A stretch of 64,000 nt of DNA from a virus. The position numbers and the translations under genes are program-made. The stretch lies in IMG/VR virus record IMGVR_UViG_3300044715_001611, positions 121,657 through 185,656 of that record; one strand, 5' to 3'. How positions within the stretch are numbered: position 1 is the first letter of the stretch; every line of letters begins with the position of its first letter. Shown in pieces: positions 32,280 through 40,450 of the stretch. The notes under the pieces are model-generated. The model saw only the letters and a program-made list of their open reading frames with translations, was not told the origin of the DNA and ran no database searches.

Positions 32280-32755
32280 CAAAGAAATCAAATACCGCGG
32301 ACTGGACCGTAGCAAAGGTGAAAACCTTCATGGGAAGGGAAGGGCACGGATTCAATTGCGAGCTGCGCTACAAAGGCGAGCCCGTCTGCTTCATCATCAA
32401 CAGCGCCGACGGGGGTGACTTCCGCTGGCAGTGGAATGCATTATCGGCCCGCGCAAAATCGGAATTGAAGGCGCTGGTAAAGGCCCTACCTAAAGTCACC
32501 GACAAGGACTTTCCGGAAGGCCTCGCGCAGAACGAAGACATGTGGCTGGAGGGGCTGGTGAATGACCATACCAACGCTGCGCAATTGAAGAAGTGGTGCA
32601 AGACGAGTGTGGTGTTCGTGCTGGATGGGGACGCCGAGGGCGCATACCGGAAATGCACATTCAAGACGTCCGAGGAATATCGCAAAACGGTCGCCCACAT
32701 CCGGACCAAATACCACGACCGCACGGTGACCATCCTCAACGAGAATTACCAGTAA
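32276..32755 (+). CDS. Hypothetical protein, 159 aa
   Basis: ATGA overlap. Mixed alpha/beta; includes LRYKGEPVCFIINSADGGDF. No catalytic signature. Confidence 0.7.
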   Translation: MTKKSNTADWTVAKVKTFMGREGHGFNCELRYKGEPVCFIINSADGGDFRWQWNALSARAKSELKALVKALPKVTDKDFPEGLAQNEDMWLEGLVNDHTNAAQLKKWCKTSVVFVLDGDAEGAYRKCTFKTSEEYRKTVAHIRTKYHDRTVTILNENYQ

Positions 32756-33120
32756 TGAACATATTCAAATGCGGAAACTGCGGAGCCCGGTGGGATAAAG
32801 CCCTCTGCCCGGAAGCCCAAGACCTAGATGAGAGGCTGGACTACAACGGACCCTACACCGACAGGGAGTGTCCAATATGTGGGGCGTTGGCGTATCTAAT
32901 GGAGTCAAAGCCCAAAGCCAGATTCAATTCCGGAGACAAAGTGAAGGACGCAGTCGACCGGCTGACGGCGACCACCGCGGCGCGCGATATTGCCAACGAG
33001 GAACATAAAGTAGCGGTGAGGGAGTTCCTGCAAATCATGAAGACGCTGTCGCGCACTGAGATGACCCTGGCATGCACGACACCCAAACCCAGAAAAAAGA
33101 AACCCAAATGCAAAACCTGA
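32755..33120 (+). CDS. Zinc-ribbon protein, 121 aa
   Basis: KCGNCGARW and ECPICGALAY form an N-terminal zinc ribbon (about 5-45), followed by a helical region and a Lys-rich tail. One-base overlap (TAATG). It precedes RuvA and could be a DNA-binding partner (guess). Confidence 0.72.
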   Translation: MNIFKCGNCGARWDKALCPEAQDLDERLDYNGPYTDRECPICGALAYLMESKPKARFNSGDKVKDAVDRLTATTAARDIANEEHKVAVREFLQIMKTLSRTEMTLACTTPKPRKKKPKCKT

Positions 33121-33737
33121 CACAGATCTACGGAAGACTGGAAAAGACGTATTGCGCAGATCCGCTGACAGGACCTATTCGGCTTCTGCTTGTATGCATC
33201 GGCGACCAGCAGTCAACTGCGGCTTACGAATTCAAATGCCCGATGGCTTCCTTTGCGGAGCAATTGCGGGACGGGAAGCCGACGTGGCTGCAAGTGCATT
33301 GCCATTACAATGAAAAGTCCGGCGAGAACTGGTATGCCTTTTCCACACCGGAGGAAAAGGATCTGTTCCTGCGTATGCTGGAATGTGACGGCATCGGTCC
33401 CGTAAAGGCATTGAACGCAATCGCCCGGACCAATTACACGGAGATCAATGCACTCATCACATCGGGAGATCGGGAGCGCTTCGTGAAGCTGCCTGGGATT
33501 GGGCCCAAGACAGGCGAGGCCATGGTGCGTGTGCTGTTCGCAGGGGCACCCAAGCAGGCTGCCACGCAAACCCACATCGCAGTCGTTCCGCTCAACATGG
33601 ACTGCGTGATGGCGCTGACCGCCTTGGGCTACAAACGACCCGATGCGGAAGCCAGGACCAGGAAAGCGCAGGATGCATTGCCGGGTTGTGAGGATTCCTC
33701 GCAATTGTTGACGGCGGCGCTGAAAGGAGGCAAATGA
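33108..33737 (+). CDS. ruvA: Holliday-junction DNA-binding protein RuvA homolog
   Basis: 209 aa, close to E. coli RuvA (203). An N-terminal OB-fold-like beta region (1-70) precedes two helix-hairpin-helix motifs: CDGIGPVKALNAI at 93-105 and LPGIGPKTGEAMV at 128-140, the DNA-contacting motifs of RuvA domain II. A C-terminal small domain (MALTALGYKRPDAEARTRKA, 168-187) corresponds to the RuvB-binding domain III. RuvA tetramers hold four-way junctions for branch migration by RuvB. No RuvB or RuvC is visible nearby; the protein may use host RuvB or act alone in phage recombination. Confidence 0.88.
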   Translation: MQNLTQIYGRLEKTYCADPLTGPIRLLLVCIGDQQSTAAYEFKCPMASFAEQLRDGKPTWLQVHCHYNEKSGENWYAFSTPEEKDLFLRMLECDGIGPVKALNAIARTNYTEINALITSGDRERFVKLPGIGPKTGEAMVRVLFAGAPKQAATQTHIAVVPLNMDCVMALTALGYKRPDAEARTRKAQDALPGCEDSSQLLTAALKGGK

Positions 33738-33910
33738 GCAAATCCATAGAAAACATCCCACAGGAGGCGATGCTATCCCATCGCGAATTACAGGCTTTCT
33801 GGAAAGCCATGAACAAGCCGGAGCATTACGGTATCGCCGACAAGGATCACGACGCTAATTGCGTGATTCGCCGGTTGGTGGAACACATCCAAAAACTAGA
33901 ATCCAAATGA
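33734..33910 (+). CDS. Small protein, 58 aa
   Basis: AAGGAGG upstream; ATGA overlaps on both sides. Helical (LSHRELQAFWKAMNKPEHYG). Immediately follows ruvA, so co-expressed. Unknown. Confidence 0.62.
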   Translation: MSKSIENIPQEAMLSHRELQAFWKAMNKPEHYGIADKDHDANCVIRRLVEHIQKLESK

Positions 33911-34392
33911 ACAAAAACTCAAAACCAAGTCTGCAGGACATCGTCGCGGCCTTCCGCGCAAAACAGAACGAAGAGACGGAAGCCAAAAATCAGAAGCAGC
34001 GACAGGAAGATGCGCAAGCGCAAGACTACCTGGACGCGCGCAAAGCCGTAGTGAATGAATTGTGGGAATCTTTCCAAACCATCCTGCAGCCGCTGATCAA
34101 ATCCGGAGACGCAGAGATGGGGCTGGTGACCGCACCTAACGTGACCGCACCTAACAACGGAGAAGTGAACTTTACCTTCAAAACCCGGAGACCGGTAGGA
34201 CTTCAATGGGAAGAGCATCGCTGTGGTGCGTATGCGAACAATTACCACCAACCGGAAATACGCCAGTGGTGCTACTACCTGTACGGAAACTGGAGGCAGA
34301 TACCTTGCGGATGCACGTGCACAGACAAAGCGGAATTGCTGCTCATGGCCTGCGAAGGCACCGGACGGCTGATGGCCAAACTTGGCAAATGA
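33907..34392 (+). CDS. Hypothetical protein, 161 aa
   Basis: AATCCAAATGAAC start. Gln/Glu-rich helix (about 18-45), then a beta domain containing CGCTC. A repeat VTAPN-VTAPN occurs near residue 75. Unknown. Confidence 0.7.
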   Translation: MNKNSKPSLQDIVAAFRAKQNEETEAKNQKQRQEDAQAQDYLDARKAVVNELWESFQTILQPLIKSGDAEMGLVTAPNVTAPNNGEVNFTFKTRRPVGLQWEEHRCGAYANNYHQPEIRQWCYYLYGNWRQIPCGCTCTDKAELLLMACEGTGRLMAKLGK

Positions 34393-34637
34393 GCAAGCCA
34401 TTCAAATTCCGCCCCAATCGGGACTTGGACGGCAATGGGAATACCAATCTGGTCCGGGCCAGCAGGGCCAGCGCGGCGCTGGATGCCTACATTGCCAACG
34501 ACCGGAAGGACATCTCGCATCTGCAGGACCTGCTGTGTGATTTGATGCACCTGGCGGACATGGAGGCTGCGGAACGGGAGGACACATTTGAAGTCGCGCT
34601 CGCAAAGGCGACTTCTTGCTACCTGGAGGAACGATGA
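34389..34637 (+). CDS. Hypothetical protein, 82 aa
   Basis: ATGA overlap. Basic N-terminus (KPFKFRPNRDLDGNGNTNLV) and an acidic helix. Unknown. Confidence 0.66.
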   Translation: MSKPFKFRPNRDLDGNGNTNLVRASRASAALDAYIANDRKDISHLQDLLCDLMHLADMEAAEREDTFEVALAKATSCYLEER

Positions 34638-34927
34638 AAATCAAAAAATGGCTGATATGCCCGCGTGGATTTGAGGACAATGAAACCACCGAGGAGATTC
34701 TCAAAGGTGCGGGTCGATCGCTCGACCAGGCCTACTCCCACGACATCGTCGGCGAGTGCATCTTCGAGGGCGAGGATGGTAAGATGTATGTCGGCACCGT
34801 GGAGTTCGTGATCTCGGAGGCAAATCCGGATTACGTGAAAGACCTGATGGACGCAGATGCCGTATTGTCCAAAGAGCCTGATTTCTCAGGTTTCGAAAAG
34901 GGCCTGAAGGGAGACCAAGAAATATGA
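34634..34927 (+). CDS. Hypothetical protein, 97 aa
   Basis: GGAGG upstream. Acidic alpha/beta protein starting MKIKKWLICPRGFEDNE. Unknown. Confidence 0.68.
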   Translation: MKIKKWLICPRGFEDNETTEEILKGAGRSLDQAYSHDIVGECIFEGEDGKMYVGTVEFVISEANPDYVKDLMDADAVLSKEPDFSGFEKGLKGDQEI

Positions 34928-35811
34928 CTATGAAACCATGGCAGCGATCTTTAGGAGACATGAGCCGAGGAGCCCCAATGGGAATCCCCAACGAATATCC
35001 CGAGGACAATGAAGCGCCAATTACCCTCACGGTCGAGCGCTGCAATTGGGTGGATGGGGACTACCTGGAGAACGGTGCGTACTTCGGCGGAGGCAACGAC
35101 GACTGGATCTATTGCGCCTATGGCGACGACTGCGTCCTTTATTGGCGTGCCAAATCCCGCGAGGAGGCCGAGGCGCATTTCAAATCGGAACTCCCCAATG
35201 CAACATTCACAGCATCCGCTGATGTGGTGGACTGGCGGGACTTCGACACATTTACCCGCGCCTATATCCAAGCCGCATTATGGGAATCCACGGATGAGCC
35301 TTACAACAAGAAGCGGGAGGCGAAGGAGGCGGGGTATGCAGTCGTGGACAATTCGCTGACCGATAAAGTGCTGCGCTACGCATTTGCAAAGCGGGGCGAG
35401 AGTCCGAATTGGATGGAGCATTCCTACGAATACGAGCAGGACGCATGGGACGCCGCCTTCGAGGACATGGGCGGCGGGAGCTGCGACAGCGCATTGGACA
35501 CCTACTTCACTCCCGACGATATCGCCCCCGCGACACTGCTGGAGATGCAAAAGGACTGCCTGCAATTCCAAAGGGATAATGCGGCGGATCTGGCGCTGGC
35601 ATATGAGTCCTACCGCGGCATCACAAACGGAGTCGAGGCGGCGAGGCATGCGGGGCATGATTTCTGGCTCACGCAGCGCGGTTCAGGTTGCGGGTATTGG
35701 GACGGGGATCTGCCCGAGGAATTGGGAGCCCGGCTCACTGCTGCGGCAAAGCAATACAATGAATTCGCCCGCCTCTACGTGGGCGATGACGAGAAAATCA
35801 GAATTGAATGA
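34924..35811 (+). CDS. Widespread phage protein (AGHDFWLTR family), 295 aa
   Basis: The C-terminal signature FTPDDIAPATLLEMQKDC, then HAGHDFWLTQRGSGCGYWDG and LYVGDD, together with FTRAYIQAALWESTDE in the middle, marks a protein found in very many phages with no known function. Strongly acidic. Confidence 0.82.
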   Translation: MTMKPWQRSLGDMSRGAPMGIPNEYPEDNEAPITLTVERCNWVDGDYLENGAYFGGGNDDWIYCAYGDDCVLYWRAKSREEAEAHFKSELPNATFTASADVVDWRDFDTFTRAYIQAALWESTDEPYNKKREAKEAGYAVVDNSLTDKVLRYAFAKRGESPNWMEHSYEYEQDAWDAAFEDMGGGSCDSALDTYFTPDDIAPATLLEMQKDCLQFQRDNAADLALAYESYRGITNGVEAARHAGHDFWLTQRGSGCGYWDGDLPEELGARLTAAAKQYNEFARLYVGDDEKIRIE

Positions 35812-36179
35812 ATACCGAATACAATGACCGCATGTCTCCGGACATGCAGATTACGATGGAGGAGATGATTGCCGCCAGCATCTTTGAAAAACTTAGGCTG
35901 GACAAGCAACGGTCAGTGCTGGACCAGGCACTTCTGCTGTCGAATTTTGTCGACTGGTTGGACTCAAAGGGTCGCGCCATCGTCGACAGGCATCGTCACA
36001 CCGCGGAATGCGACCCGCCTATTGAGGGCAGGCTGGGTATATGCGGATACCGTGGGGGTGAGTATGTGCCGTTGAATTGCAGCTACGAGCACCTCTTCGC
36101 CGAATTCTTCGACATCGATCTCAATTTGATCGAGAAGGAGCGCCGGGCATTGCTCAAAGAATTGAAGCAGAACAAATGA
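35808..36179 (+). CDS. Hypothetical protein, 123 aa
   Basis: ATGA overlap. Helical N-terminus, LDSKGRAIVDRHRHTAECDP in the middle. Unknown. Confidence 0.7.
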   Translation: MNTEYNDRMSPDMQITMEEMIAASIFEKLRLDKQRSVLDQALLLSNFVDWLDSKGRAIVDRHRHTAECDPPIEGRLGICGYRGGEYVPLNCSYEHLFAEFFDIDLNLIEKERRALLKELKQNK

Positions 36180-36523
36180 CGAAAAACGAACAAGTCCTTG
36201 CGGCACGCACTATTGTCGCGCAGATCGGCGAGCTTCAAAAAGTGGAAGCGGTAACCTGGGCTGACTGGGATGGGTGTGCCACGTTGGAGCTGCGCTTCTA
36301 CCCCGTAAAGCAAAAGGGCGGCCTGATCCCCGGTGAATGGACTGGTGAGTTTCAGTATTCATTGCGGGGTCTGATGCACCAGGTGCACGGCATCCTGCGT
36401 CGGCACAACGCCGTCCTGCTGGAGAAGAAATCACCCGTGCGAGTTTACCGGGAGGGGCCGCACCGGAAGATGCTGGATCATTACGACCGGGACAATTACG
36501 AGCTGACCATTCAAATCAAATGA
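36176..36523 (+). CDS. Hypothetical protein, 115 aa
   Basis: ACAAATGACG start. Aromatic beta strands (ATLELRFYPVKQKGG; TGEFQYSLRGLMHQVHG). Unknown. Confidence 0.7.
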   Translation: MTKNEQVLAARTIVAQIGELQKVEAVTWADWDGCATLELRFYPVKQKGGLIPGEWTGEFQYSLRGLMHQVHGILRRHNAVLLEKKSPVRVYREGPHRKMLDHYDRDNYELTIQIK

Positions 36524-36546
36524 GCGCGGATGCGTCCAACAATTAA
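36520..36546 (+). promoter_or_regulatory. Mini-ORF before membrane gene
   Basis: ATCAAATGAGCG opens an eight-codon ORF (MSADASNN) that spans the real ATG at 36530. Same type of arrangement as at 993 and 15447. Confidence 0.35.
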
Positions 36547-36877
36547 ACTCACACACAATACGAGACACAAAGTTCGACTGAGGCTGCTGCAAATGCGACA
36601 TGCCTCCAATACCCGAAAAAGGAAGATGCTGGTGCAGGAAATGGAAAAGGAGAGAAAGCGATGGGTGTGGCAATCCATAATGCTGAAGCTGATCATCGTC
36701 CTCTGCGCAATTTCCGGCTACCGGGCGGACCGCTACGCCGGATGGTTCATCATGTCCGGGCTGGCGCTGCTGGTTTACGGGACGCTCCACTGGCGGATGG
36801 TCCGCGCTTACAGGGAGCATCGCATGTCCATGCAATGGCTGCGGGAGGACGACCAGGATTCCGCGGATGAATTGTGA
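36530..36877 (+). CDS. Membrane protein, 115 aa
   Basis: Very basic N-terminal 45 residues, then two hydrophobic segments (about 50-63 MLKLIIVLCAISG and 72-88 FIMSGLALLVYGTLHW) and a charged tail. Unknown. Confidence 0.68.
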   Translation: MRPTIKLTHNTRHKVRLRLLQMRHASNTRKRKMLVQEMEKERKRWVWQSIMLKLIIVLCAISGYRADRYAGWFIMSGLALLVYGTLHWRMVRAYREHRMSMQWLREDDQDSADEL

Positions 36878-36886
36878 GGCAGTGAA

Positions 36887-37087
36887 ATGAATACACAAAG
36901 CGCGGTATATGTATTTGATGAGGACGCAATCCCATCCGCCCAGTCTCGCGCGTTAGCGGGGCACAAAAAAACAACCAACAACCAATCAAATGAGCAAAGT
37001 AACCAGAAAAAACAAGACCAGCATGTTCCGCGCAGGAATGTGTGCCGTGGCCATGGCAATGCCGATGCGCCAACCTCCACAGCATGA
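36887..37087 (+). CDS. Doubtful 66-aa ORF
   Basis: MNTQSAVYVFDEDAIPSAQS and on; plausible for the first 30 residues, then Asn/Gln-rich where it runs over the better-supported gene at 36990. It could be a short leader. Confidence 0.35.
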   Translation: MNTQSAVYVFDEDAIPSAQSRALAGHKKTTNNQSNEQSNQKKQDQHVPRRNVCRGHGNADAPTSTA

Positions 37088-37256
37088 GCAGCATTGGACG
37101 GATGTGCCGTCGACCATGCACATCGGCTACGCATCCTTTGGGGATGAGACAGCCCCCGAGGACAACCTGCCACGCAGGCGGGCCGACCGGGAGTACATCC
37201 GGGCGCTGCATTGCGGCGCACCGCTGATTTGCATGCGCCGCGGTCCGCTCACGTAA
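36990..37256 (+). CDS. Hypothetical protein, 88 aa
   Basis: AATCAAATGAGC start. Met-rich hydrophobic segment (MFRAGMCAVAMAMPMRQP) and a basic C-terminus. A terminator follows. Unknown. Confidence 0.6.
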   Translation: MSKVTRKNKTSMFRAGMCAVAMAMPMRQPPQHEQHWTDVPSTMHIGYASFGDETAPEDNLPRRRADREYIRALHCGAPLICMRRGPLT

Positions 37257-37265
37257 CAAAAAGGA

Positions 37266-37308
37266 AGCGCCCCCTCGCCGCCTGTCAAATGGCGGCGAGG
37301 GGCGTTTC
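37266..37308 (+). terminator. Rho-independent terminator
   Basis: GC-rich 14-bp stem with one bulged C around the loop TGTCAAAT (right arm 37291-37304), T-rich tail. Ends the long gene run that began near 18.5 kb. Confidence 0.85.
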
Positions 37309-37331
37309 CAATCTTTTCAATTACAGGCCAA

Positions 37332-37538
37332 ATGAGTGAGCCAAAAAAGAAACGCCAGTTGCTCGTGACGGTGGAATTTATCGTGGAGATGCCGGCGGAT
37401 TACGTAATCGAGGATGACGGCATCACATTTGAAATTCCGTGTGAGCAAATGCAGGTGCATGACACCTATGGGGAGGTCAAGGGCGCGCAAGTGATTGCAT
37501 ATGAAACTCAGTTGGAATTGGAGGAGATCCATGAGTGA
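37332..37538 (+). CDS. Hypothetical protein, 68 aa
   Basis: GCCAAATGAGTG start, first gene after the terminator. Beta-rich (RQLLVTVEFIVEMPADYVIE). Unknown. Confidence 0.68.
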   Translation: MSEPKKKRQLLVTVEFIVEMPADYVIEDDGITFEIPCEQMQVHDTYGEVKGAQVIAYETQLELEEIHE

Positions 37539-37737
37539 GACTGACCCCCGCCCGCAAGTCCTGGAATTGGAAACTCCACCGCCCTGCTGCCAACACAAAA
37601 CCCTGCTGCTGGGAGACGACAACACCTACCGGTGCATTTGCGGCTACCGACAGGAGCGGCTGGCAAAACATCAAATCGTAATGCAGGCTCTCCAGGATGG
37701 AAACACCACTACGATACCCGACGCGGAAAATCACTGA
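37531..37737 (+). CDS. Zinc-binding small protein, 68 aa
   Basis: GGAGG upstream of ATG 37531. CCQHK, then CICGY (about 19-20 and 34-36) forms a zinc site. Unknown. Confidence 0.64.
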   Translation: MSETDPRPQVLELETPPPCCQHKTLLLGDDNTYRCICGYRQERLAKHQIVMQALQDGNTTTIPDAENH

Positions 37738-37762
37738 ATGGGTCGGTAATTGGAATGCCTAC

Positions 37763-37966
37763 ATGGCGAGCAGCCTGACTGCTACGCTGTCCTGCGGACA
37801 TTCCAAGAAGCTGTTCAACATCACGGGAAAGAAGAAACCGAAGGCGACATTGTGCCTGCAATGTCCACAAGAAGAAGAAACCTCAAAACCAAAAAACCTA
37901 AAATGCCGACAACCCAAACCCAATTCCAATTCAAGCCATACAAAAACAAGGACGAGGAGTTCTTGA
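37763..37966 (+). CDS. Small Cys/Lys-rich protein, 67 aa
   Basis: SCGHSKKL and LCLQC form a possible zinc site, followed by a Lys/Ser/Asn-rich tail. ATG 37763 was chosen; an upstream ATG at 37697 would overlap the previous gene. Confidence 0.5.
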   Translation: MASSLTATLSCGHSKKLFNITGKKKPKATLCLQCPQEEETSKPKNLKCRQPKPNSNSSHTKTRTRSS

Positions 37967-38169
37967 GCCCGAGCAATGCCGAGAGGGCCGAATGTGCCGA
38001 GAAGGCGCTAGTGACATTTGCCGCCGCGGCCAATGATCGCAGCGAGGATACCGAATCCCTGGTCAAAGACCTGGTCACGGACCTCGGCCATTACTGCGAC
38101 CGGGAGGGGTTGGACTTCGAGGACATCGTGCGCAGCGCCATCAACACCCACTGGCTGGAGGAACGGTGA
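37903..38169 (+). CDS. Phage small helical protein, 88 aa
   Basis: The end (LVKDLVTDLGHYCDREGLDF) resembles a short family found across phages and plasmids. Starts at AAAATGCCG, overlapping the previous gene by 64 bases. Unknown role. Confidence 0.66.
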   Translation: MPTTQTQFQFKPYKNKDEEFLSPSNAERAECAEKALVTFAAAANDRSEDTESLVKDLVTDLGHYCDREGLDFEDIVRSAINTHWLEER

Positions 38170-38480
38170 TGCCCAAACTCACGGCAAAAGAAATCACCAA
38201 GGCAATCAAGCGCGGCGATCTCCCCGTAGGCGAAGCCATGAATGCCGTGGCGGCGGCACAGGAAGACAGGCGGCGCGTGAATCGAATCCTGAAACTGGCC
38301 CACGACACCCTCTGTCTGTCCGATGGTGAATTGGAGCTGGATGATGACAATGCCATCATCTCCGAGGGTGACGACAACGGAACGTATATCTCATGCTGGG
38401 CCTGGGTGGATTTCAGCGGCACCAAACTGGATAAGGAACCCGAGGAGACCCGGCACGCGGTCAAAGAAGCCACCAAGTGA
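38169..38480 (+). CDS. Hypothetical protein, 103 aa
   Basis: GGAGG upstream; TGATG overlap. Helical N-terminus, acidic middle (GELELDDDNAIISEGDD). Unknown. Confidence 0.68.
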   Translation: MPKLTAKEITKAIKRGDLPVGEAMNAVAAAQEDRRRVNRILKLAHDTLCLSDGELELDDDNAIISEGDDNGTYISCWAWVDFSGTKLDKEPEETRHAVKEATK

Positions 38481-38701
38481 TGCTGAAGTTCAGCATCATG
38501 ACATATGGCTGGGGCTGCAATTCCCCACGCACCCTCAAAGGGGAGTGCACCGCGGAAGGGGCGGATGCGCTCCTCCATCTGCCCATCTGGGCATCCGGAC
38601 GGTTCCGGGAATGGCAGCAGACCGGCATGCAGCAGCCGCTGGAGTTCACGCACGAGATGAACGGCGGAACCGGGCGGTTCCGTTGCGAGCTGCTGAAGTA
38701 G
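38480..38701 (+). CDS. Hypothetical protein, 73 aa
   Basis: TGATG overlap with the preceding stop. Gly/Trp-rich. A terminator-like hairpin follows. Unknown. Confidence 0.62.
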   Translation: MLKFSIMTYGWGCNSPRTLKGECTAEGADALLHLPIWASGRFREWQQTGMQQPLEFTHEMNGGTGRFRCELLK

Positions 38702-38708
38702 ACCAACT

Positions 38709-38754
38709 GGAAGCGCTGGTTCCCGGAAGGGGCCGGCGCTTCCTCTTTCTTTCC
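38709..38754 (+). terminator. Rho-independent terminator
   Basis: An 11-bp stem with one G-U pair (38709-38719 with 38733-38743) and a TCTTTCTTTCC tail. Confidence 0.75.
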
Positions 38755-38769
38755 AAATACGAAAACCAA

Positions 38770-39390
38770 ATGAAGATTCAACAACCAAGCGAATGCGAGT
38801 GTGTGGCATGCCCAGGGCAAATTCCCCCGGCGCGACCTGAGGACATTGGCGGCGGCATGCGCTGTCTGTGTCCGTGTCATAAAAAGGGATCGCTCCATCC
38901 AATTAACGCGGCGGCCCAAGTCATGGAATGGACCAAATGCGAGCAAGAACGCGACGCCGCAATTGCAAAGCTGGAGGAGGTCACCAAGGAGCGCGACGAG
39001 GCGCGAATGTTGTTGGAGACGATGACGCATTCGCAAATCGAAATCGGCAAGGAAAGGGACCAGGTCAGCGATCTGCTCGATGCGGCGACCACCAAATGCG
39101 AGCGCGGTCTCTGTGCCGGGGCTGCGTTGTTCGCCGGAGCCGGCGGAACCCGCATGGAGGAATTGAAAGAAGTAAATCGACAGCTGAATGACAAACTGGT
39201 TCAGACACAAGAACGGCTCGGAGCCGCGCTCTTGGCTGGTGAGAAAGAGAAAGCCCGCCTCGACTGGCTGGAGCAGGACGACCACCTGACCCGTCTGTGG
39301 AATGGCCCCTTGAAACTCAAGCAATGGAATCCGACGCCCCTGGTGGACGTTCGGGATTTCGTTGACGTGCAACTGAAGCGATCCGAATAG
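38770..39390 (+). CDS. Coiled-coil protein with Cys cluster, 206 aa
   Basis: AACCAAATGAAG start. The N-terminal Cys cluster (CECVAC about 9-14, CLCPC about 32-36) is followed by about 100 residues of heptad-rich coiled coil (ERDAAIAKLEEVTKERDEAR) and a short C-terminal region. A structural or scaffold-like partner is possible. Confidence 0.72.
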   Translation: MKIQQPSECECVACPGQIPPARPEDIGGGMRCLCPCHKKGSLHPINAAAQVMEWTKCEQERDAAIAKLEEVTKERDEARMLLETMTHSQIEIGKERDQVSDLLDAATTKCERGLCAGAALFAGAGGTRMEELKEVNRQLNDKLVQTQERLGAALLAGEKEKARLDWLEQDDHLTRLWNGPLKLKQWNPTPLVDVRDFVDVQLKRSE

Positions 39391-39393
39391 CGC

Positions 39394-39990
39394 ATGGCCA
39401 GACCACGACACCCAGACGCCCCACCCTGCAAGCTGCCCGACGGAAAGCAGAACCCGGCGTATCGCAAATGGTGGATGGCCGCCAAGCCGGAGAGGGCGGT
39501 AGCGCACAAGCTCAGGCAGCGGGTGTATTCGAAAAGCGAAACCGGGAAGGCCACATGGGAGCGCTGGCACAAATCCCCAAAGGGAATACAATACCGGCGG
39601 ACCAAGGCAGCGATGCCGCATGTCAATACAATCAAATGCATACACTGCGGACACTCACCCTGGTTCGGGGACCGCTTCTCGCCTGACGAGGACAGCCTGA
39701 ACGGACGCATGTGGTGCTCCGGCTCCGACAAATGGTTTTACGCATGCAAGGAATGCCGGGATGACATGCCAGAGCAGTGCGTGCCGCGCCTCTCCCCATT
39801 GGAATTGGAATTCAGGCAGCATGTCGGGCTGCTGCGCATGCGGCGTGTCTTTTATTCAGATGGAGGACTCAACTGCATTTGGAAGCGCACGCTGCTTGCG
39901 GAATTGTCCGAGGAGGATTTGTGTGAGCAGGCGAGGATTGAGAATGATGACGGACCCACAGGATATGAAACTTCACCAACAAGCAAATGA
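39394..39990 (+). CDS. Basic Cys-pair protein, 198 aa
   Basis: Arg/Lys/Trp-rich N-terminal 75 residues, then CIHC (about 75-78) and CKEC (about 110-113). This could be a zinc-bound nuclease-like or DNA-binding fold, but the His/Asn pattern of an HNH site is not present. Unknown. Confidence 0.66.
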   Translation: MARPRHPDAPPCKLPDGKQNPAYRKWWMAAKPERAVAHKLRQRVYSKSETGKATWERWHKSPKGIQYRRTKAAMPHVNTIKCIHCGHSPWFGDRFSPDEDSLNGRMWCSGSDKWFYACKECRDDMPEQCVPRLSPLELEFRQHVGLLRMRRVFYSDGGLNCIWKRTLLAELSEEDLCEQARIENDDGPTGYETSPTSK

Positions 39991-40199
39991 GTCGTAAACC
40001 AAAAGAATACTGGCAGGACCGGGCAGTTCAAGCGGAAGAGGCCATTGTGAGGCTCTCGCGGATTTTGTACGACAACTTCCCAGCAATGCGTGCAGATCTG
40101 CAGTGGCACAAGAACGAATGGAATCGGGTAATTGCCGAGGTGGAGGCGGCGTATCCGGACGAGCCGGCGCAGGATCAAACAACACCAAAAACCCAATGA
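39987..40199 (+). CDS. Hypothetical protein, 70 aa
   Basis: AGCAAATGAGTC start. Charged helix (WQDRAVQAEEAIVRLSRIL). Unknown. Confidence 0.64.
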   Translation: MSRKPKEYWQDRAVQAEEAIVRLSRILYDNFPAMRADLQWHKNEWNRVIAEVEAAYPDEPAQDQTTPKTQ

Positions 40200-40441
40200 A
40201 CAACCACGACATCGGAAAATGCACCATTTGCGGCGCCGACAATACTGCGATACGGCATTTGGAACTCTTCACGACCGGGTCCGAGGGGACTTGGGCGTGT
40301 GATGATTGCGCAATTGCGCTGGCCGAATTCGGACGGCGCATGCGCCTCACCGCCACCAAGGCGCGGATGCAGGGATACCGAGCCGCTAAGATTGTGGGCG
40401 GGGCAAAGGCAGCGGCTTGCCAATCGCAGGCGGGGACGTAA
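40196..40441 (+). CDS. Zinc-ribbon protein, 81 aa
   Basis: CTIC and CDDC (about 9-12 and 35-38) form a ribbon; basic C-terminal helix. Lies just before the RNA polymerase gene. Confidence 0.68.
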   Translation: MNNHDIGKCTICGADNTAIRHLELFTTGSEGTWACDDCAIALAEFGRRMRLTATKARMQGYRAAKIVGGAKAAACQSQAGT

Positions 40442-40450
40442 ACTGGCTGG

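Noticed and set aside
38461-39654. 397-codon open frame on the minus strand
   Set aside because: Covers the complements of several well-supported + strand genes and a terminator; no domain.
39394-39990. HNH endonuclease call for the 198-aa Cys-pair protein
   Set aside because: Cys pairs are present but the His-Asn-His catalytic pattern is not.
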